DNA of 41,983 nucleotides from the NCBI GenBank assembly GCA_025354565.1, contig JANXMQ010000207.1, positions 1 through 41,983 of the forward strand, given 5' to 3'. Under the pieces are notes generated by a model. It saw only the letters and a program-made list of their open reading frames with translations, was not told the DNA's origin and ran no database searches. The position numbers and the translations under genes are program-made. This DNA comes from Akkermansiaceae bacterium (GTDB lineage: Bacteria > Verrucomicrobiota > Verrucomicrobiia > Verrucomicrobiales > Akkermansiaceae). Below, piece by piece: positions 13,387-22,099 of this stretch. The first letter of the stretch is position 1; every line of letters begins with the position of its first letter.

Positions 13387-13704
13387 TCAGGCACCCAAGG
13401 CCTCCACGGCACTCTCCGCAGCGCTGAGTTCGTGCTCAAAAGTGGTGAGATCAAAGCCATGACGTTCCAGCACCGCAGGACTCTCGCAACTGCTGAGCAG
13501 CGCGACCAGTCGCTCCAGCCCGAATAGCGACGCCCCACCCTTGCAGCGATGGAGATCCGCTCTGAGCTGGGAGAAATTTTTCGTCTCCATGAGCGAGAGC
13601 CAGCCCGTCATCTGGCGACGGGTTTCGTTGAAATAATCAAATGCCAACTCCCGCATCCACACGAGATCGCCGTGGGCCATTTTGAAAAAATCCGCAGAGT
13701 TCAT
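13387..13704 (-). CDS. HPt-domain phosphotransfer protein (105 aa)
   Basis: A stand-alone histidine phosphotransfer domain, all helical, with the phospho-acceptor motif LHRCKGGASLFGLERL. The His is residue 52 when counted from the ATG at 13704, followed at +3 by Lys and Gly as usual. It would relay phosphate between a hybrid histidine kinase and a response regulator, but neither is encoded in the window. A GTG seven codons upstream is an alternative start. It leads the short cluster of HPt, PH-like membrane protein and YbjN-like protein. Confidence 0.85.
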   Translation of the reverse strand: MNSADFFKMAHGDLVWMRELAFDYFNETRRQMTGWLSLMETKNFSQLRADLHRCKGGASLFGLERLVALLSSCESPAVLERHGFDLTTFEHELSAAESAVEALGA

Positions 13705-13789
13705 GGGTTGGAGTTGTCGATTCACGACGTGGAAATTACTTCAAACTAGGTAAACCATTGTAGTCAAAAATCGCGTAGTGTTCAAAAAA

Positions 13790-14359
13790 TCAAATCGGCC
13801 CGGAATGGGTTTGCTGAAGTTCATTTTCTAACATCTCGACCAAATCCGTCCTGCCAGTCGCCTTGGCCAGTTCCACACGCAGTCTGAGAGTTGTCGTTTG
13901 CTTGAGCTCATCGTGGTCCATCGCCCCGATCCATTCTGTCGCCGCCGAGTAGTCGCCGATCGCATAGGCCCCCTCCGCTTGGGCGAGCAGCGACGGCTCC
14001 ACGACATCCAACGGCGGCTCCCGGTAAACCGCCCATTTCGCATGATCCGGCAAATTTGCAGGCACATCGGGCCCGGTTACCTGCTCCAGATAGACCAGTT
14101 CTTCCCCATCCTTGGTCATGCGCCAGTGGTTCAGTAAAATCACAATCACCAGCCCCAGAATCGCGAACGATGCCTCCATGAAAAACGGCGTCGTGATGAT
14201 CCCCATCATCGTACCGATCCATTCGCCCAAAAAACCTGGCATATACCGCCACCCGGTCAGGAGGCTCACCACCACCACCGTAAGCCCCAGCAAAATAACG
14301 GCCCCCACCGCCACTTGCTTCACCCGCTCGTCTCGAATTCGTTTCATTCGCGACACCAT
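13790..14359 (-). CDS. Membrane protein of unknown function with two helices (189 aa)
   Basis: The ATG at 14359 is preferred over an upstream TTG; ATG 14347 is also possible. A positively charged start (MKRIRDERVKQ) precedes a strong helix (about 17-37), then a second helix (about 60-79: EASFAILGLVIVILLNHW). The remainder is a soluble, mostly helical tail of about 105 residues with a TPR-like flavour (AEGAYAIGDYSAATEWIGAM, LRLRVELAKATGRTDLVEML). I do not recognise the family. It lies 65 bp or more upstream of the HPt gene on the same strand and is divergent from the PEP-CTERM gene. Confidence 0.65.
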   Translation of the reverse strand: MVSRMKRIRDERVKQVAVGAVILLGLTVVVVSLLTGWRYMPGFLGEWIGTMMGIITTPFFMEASFAILGLVIVILLNHWRMTKDGEELVYLEQVTGPDVPANLPDHAKWAVYREPPLDVVEPSLLAQAEGAYAIGDYSAATEWIGAMDHDELKQTTTLRLRVELAKATGRTDLVEMLENELQQTHSGPI

Positions 14360-14418
14360 ATTACACCGCGCATCCGGAAAACCCAACCCCTCATCCTTCC
14401 AAAAATACTTTATAAAAC

Positions 14419-14443
14419 TTGATTATTTTTAAAAATAAATCAA
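14419..14443. promoter_or_regulatory. AT-rich palindrome in divergent promoter region
   Basis: TTGATTATTTTT (14419-14430) is followed directly by AAAAATAAATCAA (14431-14443), its reverse complement apart from one extra base. The site lies in the 114-bp gap between the leftward membrane protein gene and the rightward PEP-CTERM gene, about 30 bp before the latter's ATG. It could be an operator or simply the AT-rich core of divergent promoters. Confidence 0.4.
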
Positions 14444-14473
14444 ATTTCCTCCGCCGTGTTCCAGTTTTTTAAA

Positions 14474-14758
14474 ATGAAACCCCTGCTTCTCGGGCTGCTT
14501 CTCGCAACACCGGCCCTAGGCGCATGGATTTTTCACGGCACTCCGGTAATTGATTCCACGGCACCGAGGACGGCCATTACCGCCGCCCCGGCGCCCCCGC
14601 TGGCTGCGATCGTCCGCGTCCCAGTGGAAGTCATCGCCAAGGACCGCGCCCCCCAATGGATCTATGTCCAAGTCGGAGCGCAGTCCGTTCCGGAACCTGG
14701 GACCGCCACGCTGCTCGTCCTGACCAGTCTTCTGCTACTTCATCGCCGCCGCATCTAA
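14474..14758 (+). CDS. Short PEP-CTERM exported protein (94 aa)
   Basis: The ATG at 14474 starts a signal peptide (MKPLLLGLLLATPALGA). The C-terminus is a textbook PEP-CTERM sorting tag: VPEPGTA, a hydrophobic helix and LLLLHRRRI with a terminal Arg cluster. Such tags are recognised by exosortase/EpsH-type enzymes in Gram-negative bacteria that make exopolysaccharide. The mature part is only about 50 residues, rich in Pro and Ala, with no domain. The tag says the host should encode an exosortase elsewhere. The gene is divergent from the preceding one and about 100 bp upstream of cysS. Confidence 0.85.
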   Translation: MKPLLLGLLLATPALGAWIFHGTPVIDSTAPRTAITAAPAPPLAAIVRVPVEVIAKDRAPQWIYVQVGAQSVPEPGTATLLVLTSLLLLHRRRI

Positions 14759-14862
14759 CGAACCGCGAGATTCAGCGCGCCCTTTCCTTCGATGTTCCAA
14801 CGGATGTAGAATCTCCCCTGATCCGCTCTTGCCCAGCGGCCCGCCGCTCCTTAAACCCCGCC

Positions 14863-16260
14863 ATGCGGCTTTTTGATACGCTTTCCCGAACCGAGCGCGA
14901 ACTCACCCCCAGCGACGGCAGCACCTTCCGTTTTTATTGCTGTGGACCGACCGTTTATGGCCCGGCACATATCGGAAATTTCCGCACCTTCGTCCTCCAA
15001 GACGTCCTCCGCCGCACGCTTGAAACCGCTGGCACCCGCACCCTCCACGTCCGCAACCTCACCGATGTGGACGACAAAACCATCCGCGACTCTCAAGCCG
15101 CCGGCCAAACCCTTACCGCCTTCACCACCCGCTGGACGGAAAAATTCCACACGGATTGCGAAAAACTCGGCCTGCTCCCGCCACACATCGAGCCCAGTGC
15201 CGTCGAGCACATCCCGCAGCAAATCGCGATGATCCAGACGCTTTTCGTTAAAGGAAACGCCTACGCCTCCGACGATGGATCGGTCTATTTCAAAATTTCC
15301 TCCTTCCCCGGCTACGGTCATTTGTCCCGCCTCGACGAGCGCGAACTCGATCTTGGAAAAACCCAGAACGCCCGCTCCAGCTCAGACGAATACGAAAAGG
15401 ACAGCCTCTCCGATTTCGTGCTCTGGAAAGCCCGCCGCCCAGAAGATGGTGAAAATTTCTGGCCCTCCCCGTGGGGCGAAGGCCGCCCTGGCTGGCACCT
15501 CGAATGCTCGGCGATGATTCAGGAATACCTCGGCGATTCCTTCGATCTCCACTCGGGTGGTGTCGATCTCGTCTTCCCGCACCACGAAAACGAGATCGCT
15601 CAAAGCGAATGTGCCTGCGGCGGCCACTTCGCCGCGCACTGGTTTCACCTCGCACACCTGTTAGTCGATGGCGGGAAAATGTCCAAGTCCATCGGCAATC
15701 TCTACACGCTCGACGACCTCGCGGCAAAAGGCCACACCACCATGGAAGTCCGCTATGTTCTCATCGGTGCGCACTATCGGAAGCCGCTCAACTTCACCCT
15801 AGATTCACTAACTGGTGCTCGCGAGGCGCTGGCGAAACTGACGAAAGGCGCACGCCAACTCGCTGCAAAAAGCGAATCTGGCACCGTGCTAACATCCGTC
15901 GGCTTCGGTCCGTTCCAAGCGGCCTGGGACAGTCTAACCAACGACCTCAACACCCCCGGCGCCCTCGGCGGTATTTTCACCGGACTCCGCGAAGCCTCCC
16001 AACTGACAGGCTTGGAAGCCGCCACCGCCCTTGCCGGTCTCAACCGCATCCTTCGCGCCCTCGGTCTAACATTACCCGAGGAATCATTGGATGTTATCGA
16101 AATTCCAGAGTCCATCAAAGCCCTCGCCGAAACCCGTTGGGCAGCTCGTCTCGCGAAAAACTGGGCCGAGTCTGACACCCTCCGCGCCGAACTCGCCGCC
16201 CAAGGCTGGCTCATGAAAGATGGCAAAACCAGCTACACACTCGAATCCGCTGGTGATTAA
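14863..16260 (+). CDS. cysS: Cysteine--tRNA ligase (465 aa)
   Basis: Class I aminoacyl-tRNA synthetase charging tRNA-Cys. The HIGH motif is PAHIGN (35-39), with the zinc ligand Cys27 in CCGPTVY just before it; WHLECSAMI and HHENEIAQSE supply the other zinc ligands; KMSKS is at 273-276 in GGKMSKSIGN. The C-terminal helical DALR-like and anticodon-binding part is present (LARNWAESDTLRAEL-like segment near the end). The ATG at 14863 fits the family start (MRLFDTLSRTERELTPSDG). Length is normal. It ends 38 bp before the stop of the convergent gene. Confidence 0.97.
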   Translation: MRLFDTLSRTERELTPSDGSTFRFYCCGPTVYGPAHIGNFRTFVLQDVLRRTLETAGTRTLHVRNLTDVDDKTIRDSQAAGQTLTAFTTRWTEKFHTDCEKLGLLPPHIEPSAVEHIPQQIAMIQTLFVKGNAYASDDGSVYFKISSFPGYGHLSRLDERELDLGKTQNARSSSDEYEKDSLSDFVLWKARRPEDGENFWPSPWGEGRPGWHLECSAMIQEYLGDSFDLHSGGVDLVFPHHENEIAQSECACGGHFAAHWFHLAHLLVDGGKMSKSIGNLYTLDDLAAKGHTTMEVRYVLIGAHYRKPLNFTLDSLTGAREALAKLTKGARQLAAKSESGTVLTSVGFGPFQAAWDSLTNDLNTPGALGGIFTGLREASQLTGLEAATALAGLNRILRALGLTLPEESLDVIEIPESIKALAETRWAARLAKNWAESDTLRAELAAQGWLMKDGKTSYTLESAGD

Positions 16261-16298
16261 ACGCGACCGGGATTAAAGTGCGTTATTCTAACAATATT

Positions 16299-17579
16299 CT
16301 ACCCGATCACACACGGCACCAGCACCCCGTCGCTCATGCCGTGAATCTTCTTCTTATCCGCCGGGACGATCGTCGCCAGGCAGCCGCCGAATTTGGTTTG
16401 ACCCGCGTCGTTGGTGAAAAAATAAGGACAAATCCGCACCCGACCCTGCATCATTTCCACCGAACCATCATCGCGGAAAACCGGATGCTCGATTCGGCGA
16501 CCCTCGCGGAATTCCTGGAGAATCCACGGCTGCTCCGATGACTGATCGAGCGCAGCGTGCAGCCGCTCCGACCATTCTGCAGCGGGCATGTCGTGGCCGA
16601 TGAATACCCCGCGCGAACCCCAGGCGGTTTCGTGAAAACCACTGACCTTGAGCACGAGTTGGCGTTCCTTCTGGCTGAAATCCGCTACCTCGTCCCACGA
16701 ATGCGCGTTGAGCCGGGGCAGGGCGGCGTGAGGTGGCAGCGGTTCCGGATCGAGCACCCAACCGAACGGAACTAACTGGCGGAGACGCTTCAGATGACTG
16801 CCACGCAGGGTTTGTTCCCAGACTTTTTTCAGCGCTGGCGACCACAGCAAGGCCAACCAGAGTTTGTCTTCCAGATGAGGTTTGAAGGGGGGCGTGATTT
16901 GGATTTCTCCCGTCGCCGCTCTTTCCGCCAGTCGCCGTGACGAGGCGATCGACTCCCAGTCGAACAACTCAAAAAACCGATAGAGCGCTTGGCCGTCAGG
17001 TTCGTATTCCTCGGCGGAAGCGACCTTCCAGGCGGCCCCCAGTTCAGTGGTTAGCCACTCCATTTCCGGACGGTAATCCTCCGACTCCTCGGACACCAGC
17101 ACCGTGCCGCCGGTTGGTAGCAGCGAGCGAAACCCCTCGACCATACCATTAGCCTCGCCTAACACATTATAGCCCGCTTTGGCATACATCTGCGATAGCC
17201 ACGCCGTCACTCCGATGCCTCCGGGCACGCTGTCCAGCTCCGTCATGGCGAACCCCGTCTCGGTTAAGATCAGGTCCGGACGGATGACCCGTGGAAATTG
17301 CTCCGCCATCGACGGCTCGCGTTGCAGTCGGGCCAACCAATCCGGCTTCCCCTCGTCTAGCAACTCCGCCAGCCACTCGGGCAGTTTGCCGGTGGCGCTG
17401 CGTCGATAGAGGCCATCGCAAGCTTGTTGGAAGCGGGCGAGCGGATGTCCCATCGACATGATCTGCCTCGCCTCCGACGGGCTTAGTTTCAGCGGCTCCG
17501 GCGACCAACGCCAAGCACCGCCGCCGAATAAGCCGCCTGACGGCATGCTGTCGCGCAATTCAGAAAGACTCAATCCCAT
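16299..17579 (-). CDS. ATP-grasp-like protein of unknown function (426 aa)
   Basis: A soluble protein with no signal sequence. The segment RVIRPDLILTETGFAMTELD followed by PGGIGVTAWL resembles the substrate-side region of glutathionylspermidine synthase-like and circularly permuted ATP-grasp proteins. Later segments VLKVSGFHETAWGSRGVFIG, QPWILQEFREGRRIEHPVF and RVRICPYFFTNDAG have the order and spacing expected of the ATP-grasp nucleotide site (Lys, Gly-rich loop, then acidic residues). I infer an ATP-dependent carboxylate-amine ligase-like fold but not its substrate. The ATG at 17579 is chosen over a GTG six codons upstream. The gene is convergent with cysS. Confidence 0.6.
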   Translation of the reverse strand: MGLSLSELRDSMPSGGLFGGGAWRWSPEPLKLSPSEARQIMSMGHPLARFQQACDGLYRRSATGKLPEWLAELLDEGKPDWLARLQREPSMAEQFPRVIRPDLILTETGFAMTELDSVPGGIGVTAWLSQMYAKAGYNVLGEANGMVEGFRSLLPTGGTVLVSEESEDYRPEMEWLTTELGAAWKVASAEEYEPDGQALYRFFELFDWESIASSRRLAERAATGEIQITPPFKPHLEDKLWLALLWSPALKKVWEQTLRGSHLKRLRQLVPFGWVLDPEPLPPHAALPRLNAHSWDEVADFSQKERQLVLKVSGFHETAWGSRGVFIGHDMPAAEWSERLHAALDQSSEQPWILQEFREGRRIEHPVFRDDGSVEMMQGRVRICPYFFTNDAGQTKFGGCLATIVPADKKKIHGMSDGVLVPCVIG

Positions 17580-17673
17580 CCCGCGCCGAACTTCCACCGC
17601 AGCCGCACAATTGCCAAGAGATTCTTCAGGCTTGCACCCGATCGCTAGATCGCGCTCAGTGACAGGGCCGACG

Positions 17674-17970
17674 ATGCCCGAAATTCTCAGCTACGTTTGC
17701 CCGTTCTGCGCACGCGAGGTCCGCGTCGGGAAACCGTGTCCCGGGTGTGCGAAAAAAATCAGGAAAACGCCGCCGGTGAAAAAATCCTGGGAACAGGACA
17801 AAGCCGTGGATGGTCTTGATTTGCCGGATGACGATTTTGATTACGATGATTTTGTCGCCCGCGAGTTCGGCAAATTTCCGCACCGCCGGACCGGGCTGAA
17901 ATGGTATTGGTGGGCCTTGGCCGTGGTGCTGTTAGCCGGGATGATCGCGGGCGTGCTGTGGCTGCGATGA
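17674..17970 (+). CDS. Small zinc-ribbon membrane protein (98 aa)
   Basis: A four-Cys zinc ribbon lies at the N-terminus: CPFC (about 9-12) and CPGC (about 22-25). A Lys-rich then acidic linker (LDLPDDDFDYDDFVAREFG) follows, and one C-terminal membrane helix (WYWWALAVVLLAGMIAGVLWL) ends two residues before the stop. The protein is therefore probably tail-anchored with the ribbon in the cytoplasm. Function unknown. It is convergent with the DUF3127 gene, with only three bases between their stops, and divergent from the ATP-grasp-like gene. Confidence 0.75.
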   Translation: MPEILSYVCPFCAREVRVGKPCPGCAKKIRKTPPVKKSWEQDKAVDGLDLPDDDFDYDDFVAREFGKFPHRRTGLKWYWWALAVVLLAGMIAGVLWLR

Positions 17971-17973
17971 ACG

Positions 17974-18345
17974 TTAGAAGGGAATCCTATCGTCATCGAA
18001 GTCGTCATCATTTCGCAGGTCGCTCATGGAGGGCTCGGCGTGAGGGGCCGCTTGTGATTTCGGAGCAGCGGCGGATGATTTACCAGCAGGCTGGATTTTC
18101 CAACAGGAGAGATTCACGAAATACTTCCCATTGAATTCGTTGCCGCGGATGTCAAAGCTGACCTGTACTTCCTCGCCCGATTTGAACGCATCGAGGGCCG
18201 CACATTTGTCCTTCACCATCTCGAACTTGAGATCCTGCGGGTACTTGTCATGCGCGGTGGTGACGACGAATTCCCGCTTCATGAATCCGCTGGGAAAGTT
18301 TTGCACCTCGTTGATCAATTTGATTTTGCCCGCGACTTCGTACAT
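17974..18345 (-). CDS. DUF3127-type protein with SSB-like acidic tail (123 aa)
   Basis: The core (MYEVAGKIKLINEVQNFPSG, FMKREFVVTT, YPQDLKFEMVKDKCAALDAF, VQVSFDIRGNEFNGKYFVNL) matches the DUF3127 pattern, a small OB-fold-like domain related to single-stranded DNA-binding proteins. A Pro/Ala/Ser linker then leads to the final residues DDDFDDDRIPF, very close to the acidic C-terminal tip of SSB that recruits repair proteins. I infer a nucleic-acid-binding role with a protein-docking tail. ATG 18345 is preferred; a TTG eleven codons upstream also keeps the frame open. Confidence 0.8.
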   Translation of the reverse strand: MYEVAGKIKLINEVQNFPSGFMKREFVVTTAHDKYPQDLKFEMVKDKCAALDAFKSGEEVQVSFDIRGNEFNGKYFVNLSCWKIQPAGKSSAAAPKSQAAPHAEPSMSDLRNDDDFDDDRIPF

Positions 18346-18412
18346 GCCCGAATGTTTCAGCCCGTAGCGAGATGTCAAACCTACTGGCGGGAAATTCTTG
18401 GATTTCCGATAC

Positions 18413-18688
18413 TCAGTGCAAAACCCGAGTGCGGCGGAAACTAACCGGTAACTTCACGCGCTCGCGGATTTCCCGGGCCATTACCACCGTCCATACCGTC
18501 AACACGAGCAATATGGCCCCGACGATGATCCAGCCCGCTGCCACTGCCGTGCCGGAAAAAGCCATGCAGGCCAGTGTCAACAAACCGATCCAGAACAGGC
18601 ACGAAGCCACGAGGAGAATCAGAATTTTTGGAAGTTGGGATGACTCTTTCAACAAACCTTGACTATCAAGCCAGCCCCAGATCGCCAA
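18413..18688 (-). CDS. Small two-helix membrane protein (91 aa)
   Basis: Two hydrophobic stretches (about residues 21-44 and 50-70) make up most of the protein, followed by a basic tail (REIRERVKLPVSFRRTR). The only start for the whole frame is a TTG at 18688, so the true N-terminus is uncertain. No family is recognised. It lies between lutC and the DUF3127 gene on the same strand. Confidence 0.45.
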   Translation of the reverse strand: MAIWGWLDSQGLLKESSQLPKILILLVASCLFWIGLLTLACMAFSGTAVAAGWIIVGAILLVLTVWTVVMAREIRERVKLPVSFRRTRVLH

Positions 18689-18727
18689 GCATTCTTTTCA
18701 ATACTACGCGAATGCGTAGGCTGAAGT

Positions 18728-19336
18728 TCATCGCAGCAGCGCGATTTGCTCGCCGGGGCCGTGGACGCCCTCGATCAAGATTCCTTCGACATCGGCGGTC
18801 TTGGACGGGCCGGTACACCAGATGATGTTCGGGCTGCTGCCAAATGCGGCGATGGCATCCGGAATGGTGCGGTGGATTTCCGAGCGCTCAAGAACGGCGA
18901 CATGGACCCACGGCGAAAGCGCGGCCAAGCGGTGCGAGGTGCGTTCGTCGTCGATGATGATGGTGCCGGATTCTGCAATGGCACCGGTGGCGCGGGTGAT
19001 GCCGAACTGATAGTCGTCGTAGCGGTCGCGGTGGTATTCGGTTTCCACCGTGAGGCCAGCGGCGGCGAGTTGGCGGCCGATGGTTTCAAACAAAGCTGGA
19101 TCACAGTAGCCGTGGCGCTGTTTGTTCTGTTGGAGGAAATCGATCAACTGCTGGATCGAATTCATCGGCTTGCCATTCACGTATTTGAAATTCCGCGAAA
19201 AAATTTCCCAAAGATCATCCCCTTCGAGTTTGGGCGCAGAGTGGACAATTTCCGAATCGTATTTCGGATAAGCCGCCTTTTCCTTGAGAGCGGCGTTGGC
19301 GGATTCGATTTTGGCGAAGATGGCGTCGCGGGACAT
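18728..19336 (-). CDS. lutC: LutC/YkgG LUD-domain protein (202 aa)
   Basis: One LUD domain: FGITRATGAIAESGTIIIDD and SHRLAALSPWVHVAVLERSE are the conserved core, and IIWCTGPSKTADVEGILIEGVHGP is the signature end of LutC. LutC is a subunit of the LutABC complex that oxidises L-lactate to pyruvate. The usual partners lutA and lutB are in this window but 14 kb away (33750-35899), so the operon is split. The ATG at 19336 fits family length. Upstream to 19531 there is a 195-bp gap with no gene seen. Confidence 0.92.
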   Translation of the reverse strand: MSRDAIFAKIESANAALKEKAAYPKYDSEIVHSAPKLEGDDLWEIFSRNFKYVNGKPMNSIQQLIDFLQQNKQRHGYCDPALFETIGRQLAAAGLTVETEYHRDRYDDYQFGITRATGAIAESGTIIIDDERTSHRLAALSPWVHVAVLERSEIHRTIPDAIAAFGSSPNIIWCTGPSKTADVEGILIEGVHGPGEQIALLR

Positions 19337-19531
19337 GGTTGTGGTTCGTTGGCGGAGGCGGAAGTCAGGGCTCGGTCGGATCCGGGCGGGATCCGGGGTG
19401 ACGGCTCTGGATTCCGAGTTTCATGGGAAGGATCGACTTGCCGCACCCATCAGAGGGCGGCGGGCATTCAAGATCAAGTGCGAAGCGCGGGGAGGGCGGG
19501 CGGTGTCCGGAGTTGAGGCTGCCGGTGAGGA

Positions 19532-20488
19532 CTACCGTGGCGGCTTGGGCCGCTCCCCACCTGGGGCGAGGTTGCGCAGTTCAATGGGCGTGCCGCGGAA
19601 AAAGCGCGACACGACGGGCCAATCGGTGGTGAGGAAATAGGCGTAGGTGCCATTGGGGAACTCCGGGGTCACGCAGAAACGCCCGTTGCATTCATCGAGT
19701 GTGCCACTGCCTTTGACATATTCGTAGTCGCGTATGAAAGCACCGTCGTATTTGCCACCCGGCCCGTCATTTCCGCCGGGACGTTCGCCGGATTTGAGCC
19801 GATAGCCAGGGGTAAGCTGGATGATCGGCGATTTCGGGTCTTTCGGATCTTTGTAGCCATAGAGCGCATAGATGGGAAAACCATCGGCCGCCCAGCCAAC
19901 CTGCGGCGAGTGGGTTGTCGGCTTGACGCCAAGGCTCCGCAGGTAAGCCATTGGCAATCCATGATAGTGGTAAGCACCGTTGGGCTGCACGTGGGCATGA
20001 TTCGCATCAAGGCCCAGGGTGCCGACGGCGGCGCCGAGTGCTTCGTAATTCCAGTCGAGTCCTCGATCGCCGTTCCAAAACTCATTGGTGCCCGGATCAA
20101 ACAGCACTCCATTGAGCGCCACGCCGAAGGGGCGGTTCGGTGGGCCTTGACGAGGCCCAAGATGCGCGGGGGTGATCTGTTCTGCGACTTTTGGGTTTGC
20201 CGGAAACTCGAAGTGGTAAGGTTGTTCCGTGATCGTGTTTGGGTTGCCGCGATTGGGAAATTTCCCCACGAGGTGGCCGGGGATGCCGTTGGCGTCCATC
20301 ACTCGCTTGTCACCCTGGGTTTCGGTCTTTTCCTTGTTAGGCGCGGGTGGCTTTTGATCGGCCGGAACGAGGTCGAGCGGCTGAACATGAGTCCCCGTGT
20401 GCTTGCGCAGTGGCGGCGGCCCTTGGGCGAGGACGGCGGTGATCGCCACGGCGGCGAAAAGGAGATGAACGGGGCGGAGTGGTTTCAT
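19532..20488 (-). CDS. Secreted YHYH-domain protein (318 aa)
   Basis: The ATG at 20488 starts a signal peptide (MKPLRPVHLLFAAVAITAVLA). After a Pro/Lys-rich stretch the YHYH domain runs to the end, with the eponymous motif in PNGAYHYHGLP and the conserved GWAADGFPIYALYGY and LDECNGRFCVTPEFPNGTYAYFLT. The family is secreted, often found near copper or cell-surface genes, and has no proven reaction. The His pairs look like metal ligands. In-frame upstream ATGs at 20542 and 20515 exist but give no better signal peptide. Confidence 0.88.
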   Translation of the reverse strand: MKPLRPVHLLFAAVAITAVLAQGPPPLRKHTGTHVQPLDLVPADQKPPAPNKEKTETQGDKRVMDANGIPGHLVGKFPNRGNPNTITEQPYHFEFPANPKVAEQITPAHLGPRQGPPNRPFGVALNGVLFDPGTNEFWNGDRGLDWNYEALGAAVGTLGLDANHAHVQPNGAYHYHGLPMAYLRSLGVKPTTHSPQVGWAADGFPIYALYGYKDPKDPKSPIIQLTPGYRLKSGERPGGNDGPGGKYDGAFIRDYEYVKGSGTLDECNGRFCVTPEFPNGTYAYFLTTDWPVVSRFFRGTPIELRNLAPGGERPKPPR

Positions 20489-20609
20489 GAATGATAGGGA
20501 ACCAGCTTGAGGCATGAAAGTTGTTTGGAGATTGATCTGCAACTGTTGTGGAGTTGACGGCTTTGGTCTTGGTAATGAGAAATTTTTATAGTCTGGGATG
20601 TTGAATGAT

Positions 20610-22079
20610 TCACTCCGCTACGGGGCCGGAGTCTTGAAAATTTTTGAGCGTCTCTGGATCAGGAGATTCTCCACATAGGACTTCCCATGTCGCCTCGACC
20701 CATACCTCGTAAAAGTCGGACACTACTTCGGCGGAATGAATGCGTCCGGTTTCGCCGTTGAGGATACGGAATGGAACCTTGGTCTTGGCGTTGCCGCCGC
20801 CACGCGGGCATTTCTGATAGATTAACAGATGGCGTCCATCGCCGGATTCAGCACGCTCATCATCCTCACCGAGTTTCATGACCTTGTCGCCCGCATACCG
20901 GATTTCATGCCGCTTCTCGTCCCAATGGAAATGGGTCTTCACCTTGATCTCTGGTTCGGTCGGCTTGGGTTTCAAGCCGACCGCCCACCAGTCGTCGGGG
21001 ATTTGAGGTTCCGGATTCTGGTTGTAAATGTAGGGCTTGGATTGTTTATGCACTTCCCCGGTTGTTCCGTCGATGAGCATGGTCACCGCCTCCGCCGCTC
21101 CAAATATGGCGTCATGCTTGAGCGTTGTCTTGGGAACCTTCACTTTATCCTTCACGGTTTTTGCCACGGCAAACCTGCCATTCCCCACGTAGATGACCGG
21201 AAGCCTGGGCGGCGCACCGCCGAAGGTTTTCACAATGTGGACATCATGAATGACGGTGTGCCATTCCCCGCCAGTTGGTAAAAAATAGAGGGAAAAATCA
21301 TTGATCGCATAGATTCCGTCGCGGCACTTTTTGCCTGCCGGAATGATGGTAAAGCGATAAATGTTTGTGTCCTTTTGGCCGAAACATGGTGGGGGATTGC
21401 CTATAACTTCATATTCCGATTTCTCAACATCCAATCGCACCACGCGCTCGCCGTCCTTTAATTTGGCGACTCCTAACACCTCGGAGTTATTGAGCCAGTT
21501 GAGATAGTAAAACTCCATTTCCGTGGTGCGAACGACCGCCTTGAGCGGATCGTAGCGGACAATCCGGCTGATCGACTCACTCTCTTTTCCGTGAATCACA
21601 TGCTCTCCCACAAACGAGCCAGCATTCATCCTTTCCTGCCACATATCGACATCGATGTTAGGTCCGACCTTGCCCTCCAAGGGATTGAACCAAAACCACG
21701 GACCATCCCGCTCGGGTTCCTTCTCCGGATCCAACCGACCGGAGGCCAGCCCGTAACCACCGAACAAAGGTGTCATGAAACGCAGATACTGGCCTTGGCC
21801 TGGACCCGTGAATATCTTGCGAAGACTCTTTTCCGGAAACGCGGGATCAAAAACCCAATATGATGACACCGTCCGACTTCCGGGAAATTCACCGCGCTCC
21901 TGCAGATTGACGATCAGCACTTGCCTCGGCAGTGGTCCTTCGATCACAGACCCTTTTGGAAGCGCCGCCACTTCCTTTTCCGTCACCGGCACCTTGATGA
22001 ACTCTCCGGCGCACGCCATTCCAGAAACGACGATGACTAACAATAATCTTGGGAGATGGAAGCTGTTGAGAATGTTCAT
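20610..22079 (-). CDS. Secreted protein of unknown function (489 aa)
   Basis: Has a signal peptide (hydrophobic residues about 10-23, then ACAGE). The mature protein is beta-rich with regular repeats of about 40-60 residues containing FNPLEGKVGP, RIVRYDPLKAVVRTTEMEFY, VRLDVEKSEYEVIG and FRILNGETGRIH, suggesting a beta-propeller, but the repeats are too weak to count by eye. It lies 20 bp downstream of the next secreted gene on the same strand, so the two are probably one transcript. No enzyme motif is seen. Confidence 0.65.
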   Translation of the reverse strand: MNILNSFHLPRLLLVIVVSGMACAGEFIKVPVTEKEVAALPKGSVIEGPLPRQVLIVNLQERGEFPGSRTVSSYWVFDPAFPEKSLRKIFTGPGQGQYLRFMTPLFGGYGLASGRLDPEKEPERDGPWFWFNPLEGKVGPNIDVDMWQERMNAGSFVGEHVIHGKESESISRIVRYDPLKAVVRTTEMEFYYLNWLNNSEVLGVAKLKDGERVVRLDVEKSEYEVIGNPPPCFGQKDTNIYRFTIIPAGKKCRDGIYAINDFSLYFLPTGGEWHTVIHDVHIVKTFGGAPPRLPVIYVGNGRFAVAKTVKDKVKVPKTTLKHDAIFGAAEAVTMLIDGTTGEVHKQSKPYIYNQNPEPQIPDDWWAVGLKPKPTEPEIKVKTHFHWDEKRHEIRYAGDKVMKLGEDDERAESGDGRHLLIYQKCPRGGGNAKTKVPFRILNGETGRIHSAEVVSDFYEVWVEATWEVLCGESPDPETLKNFQDSGPVAE

Positions 22080-22099
22080 GAGTGAATTCAGTTAGAGCT

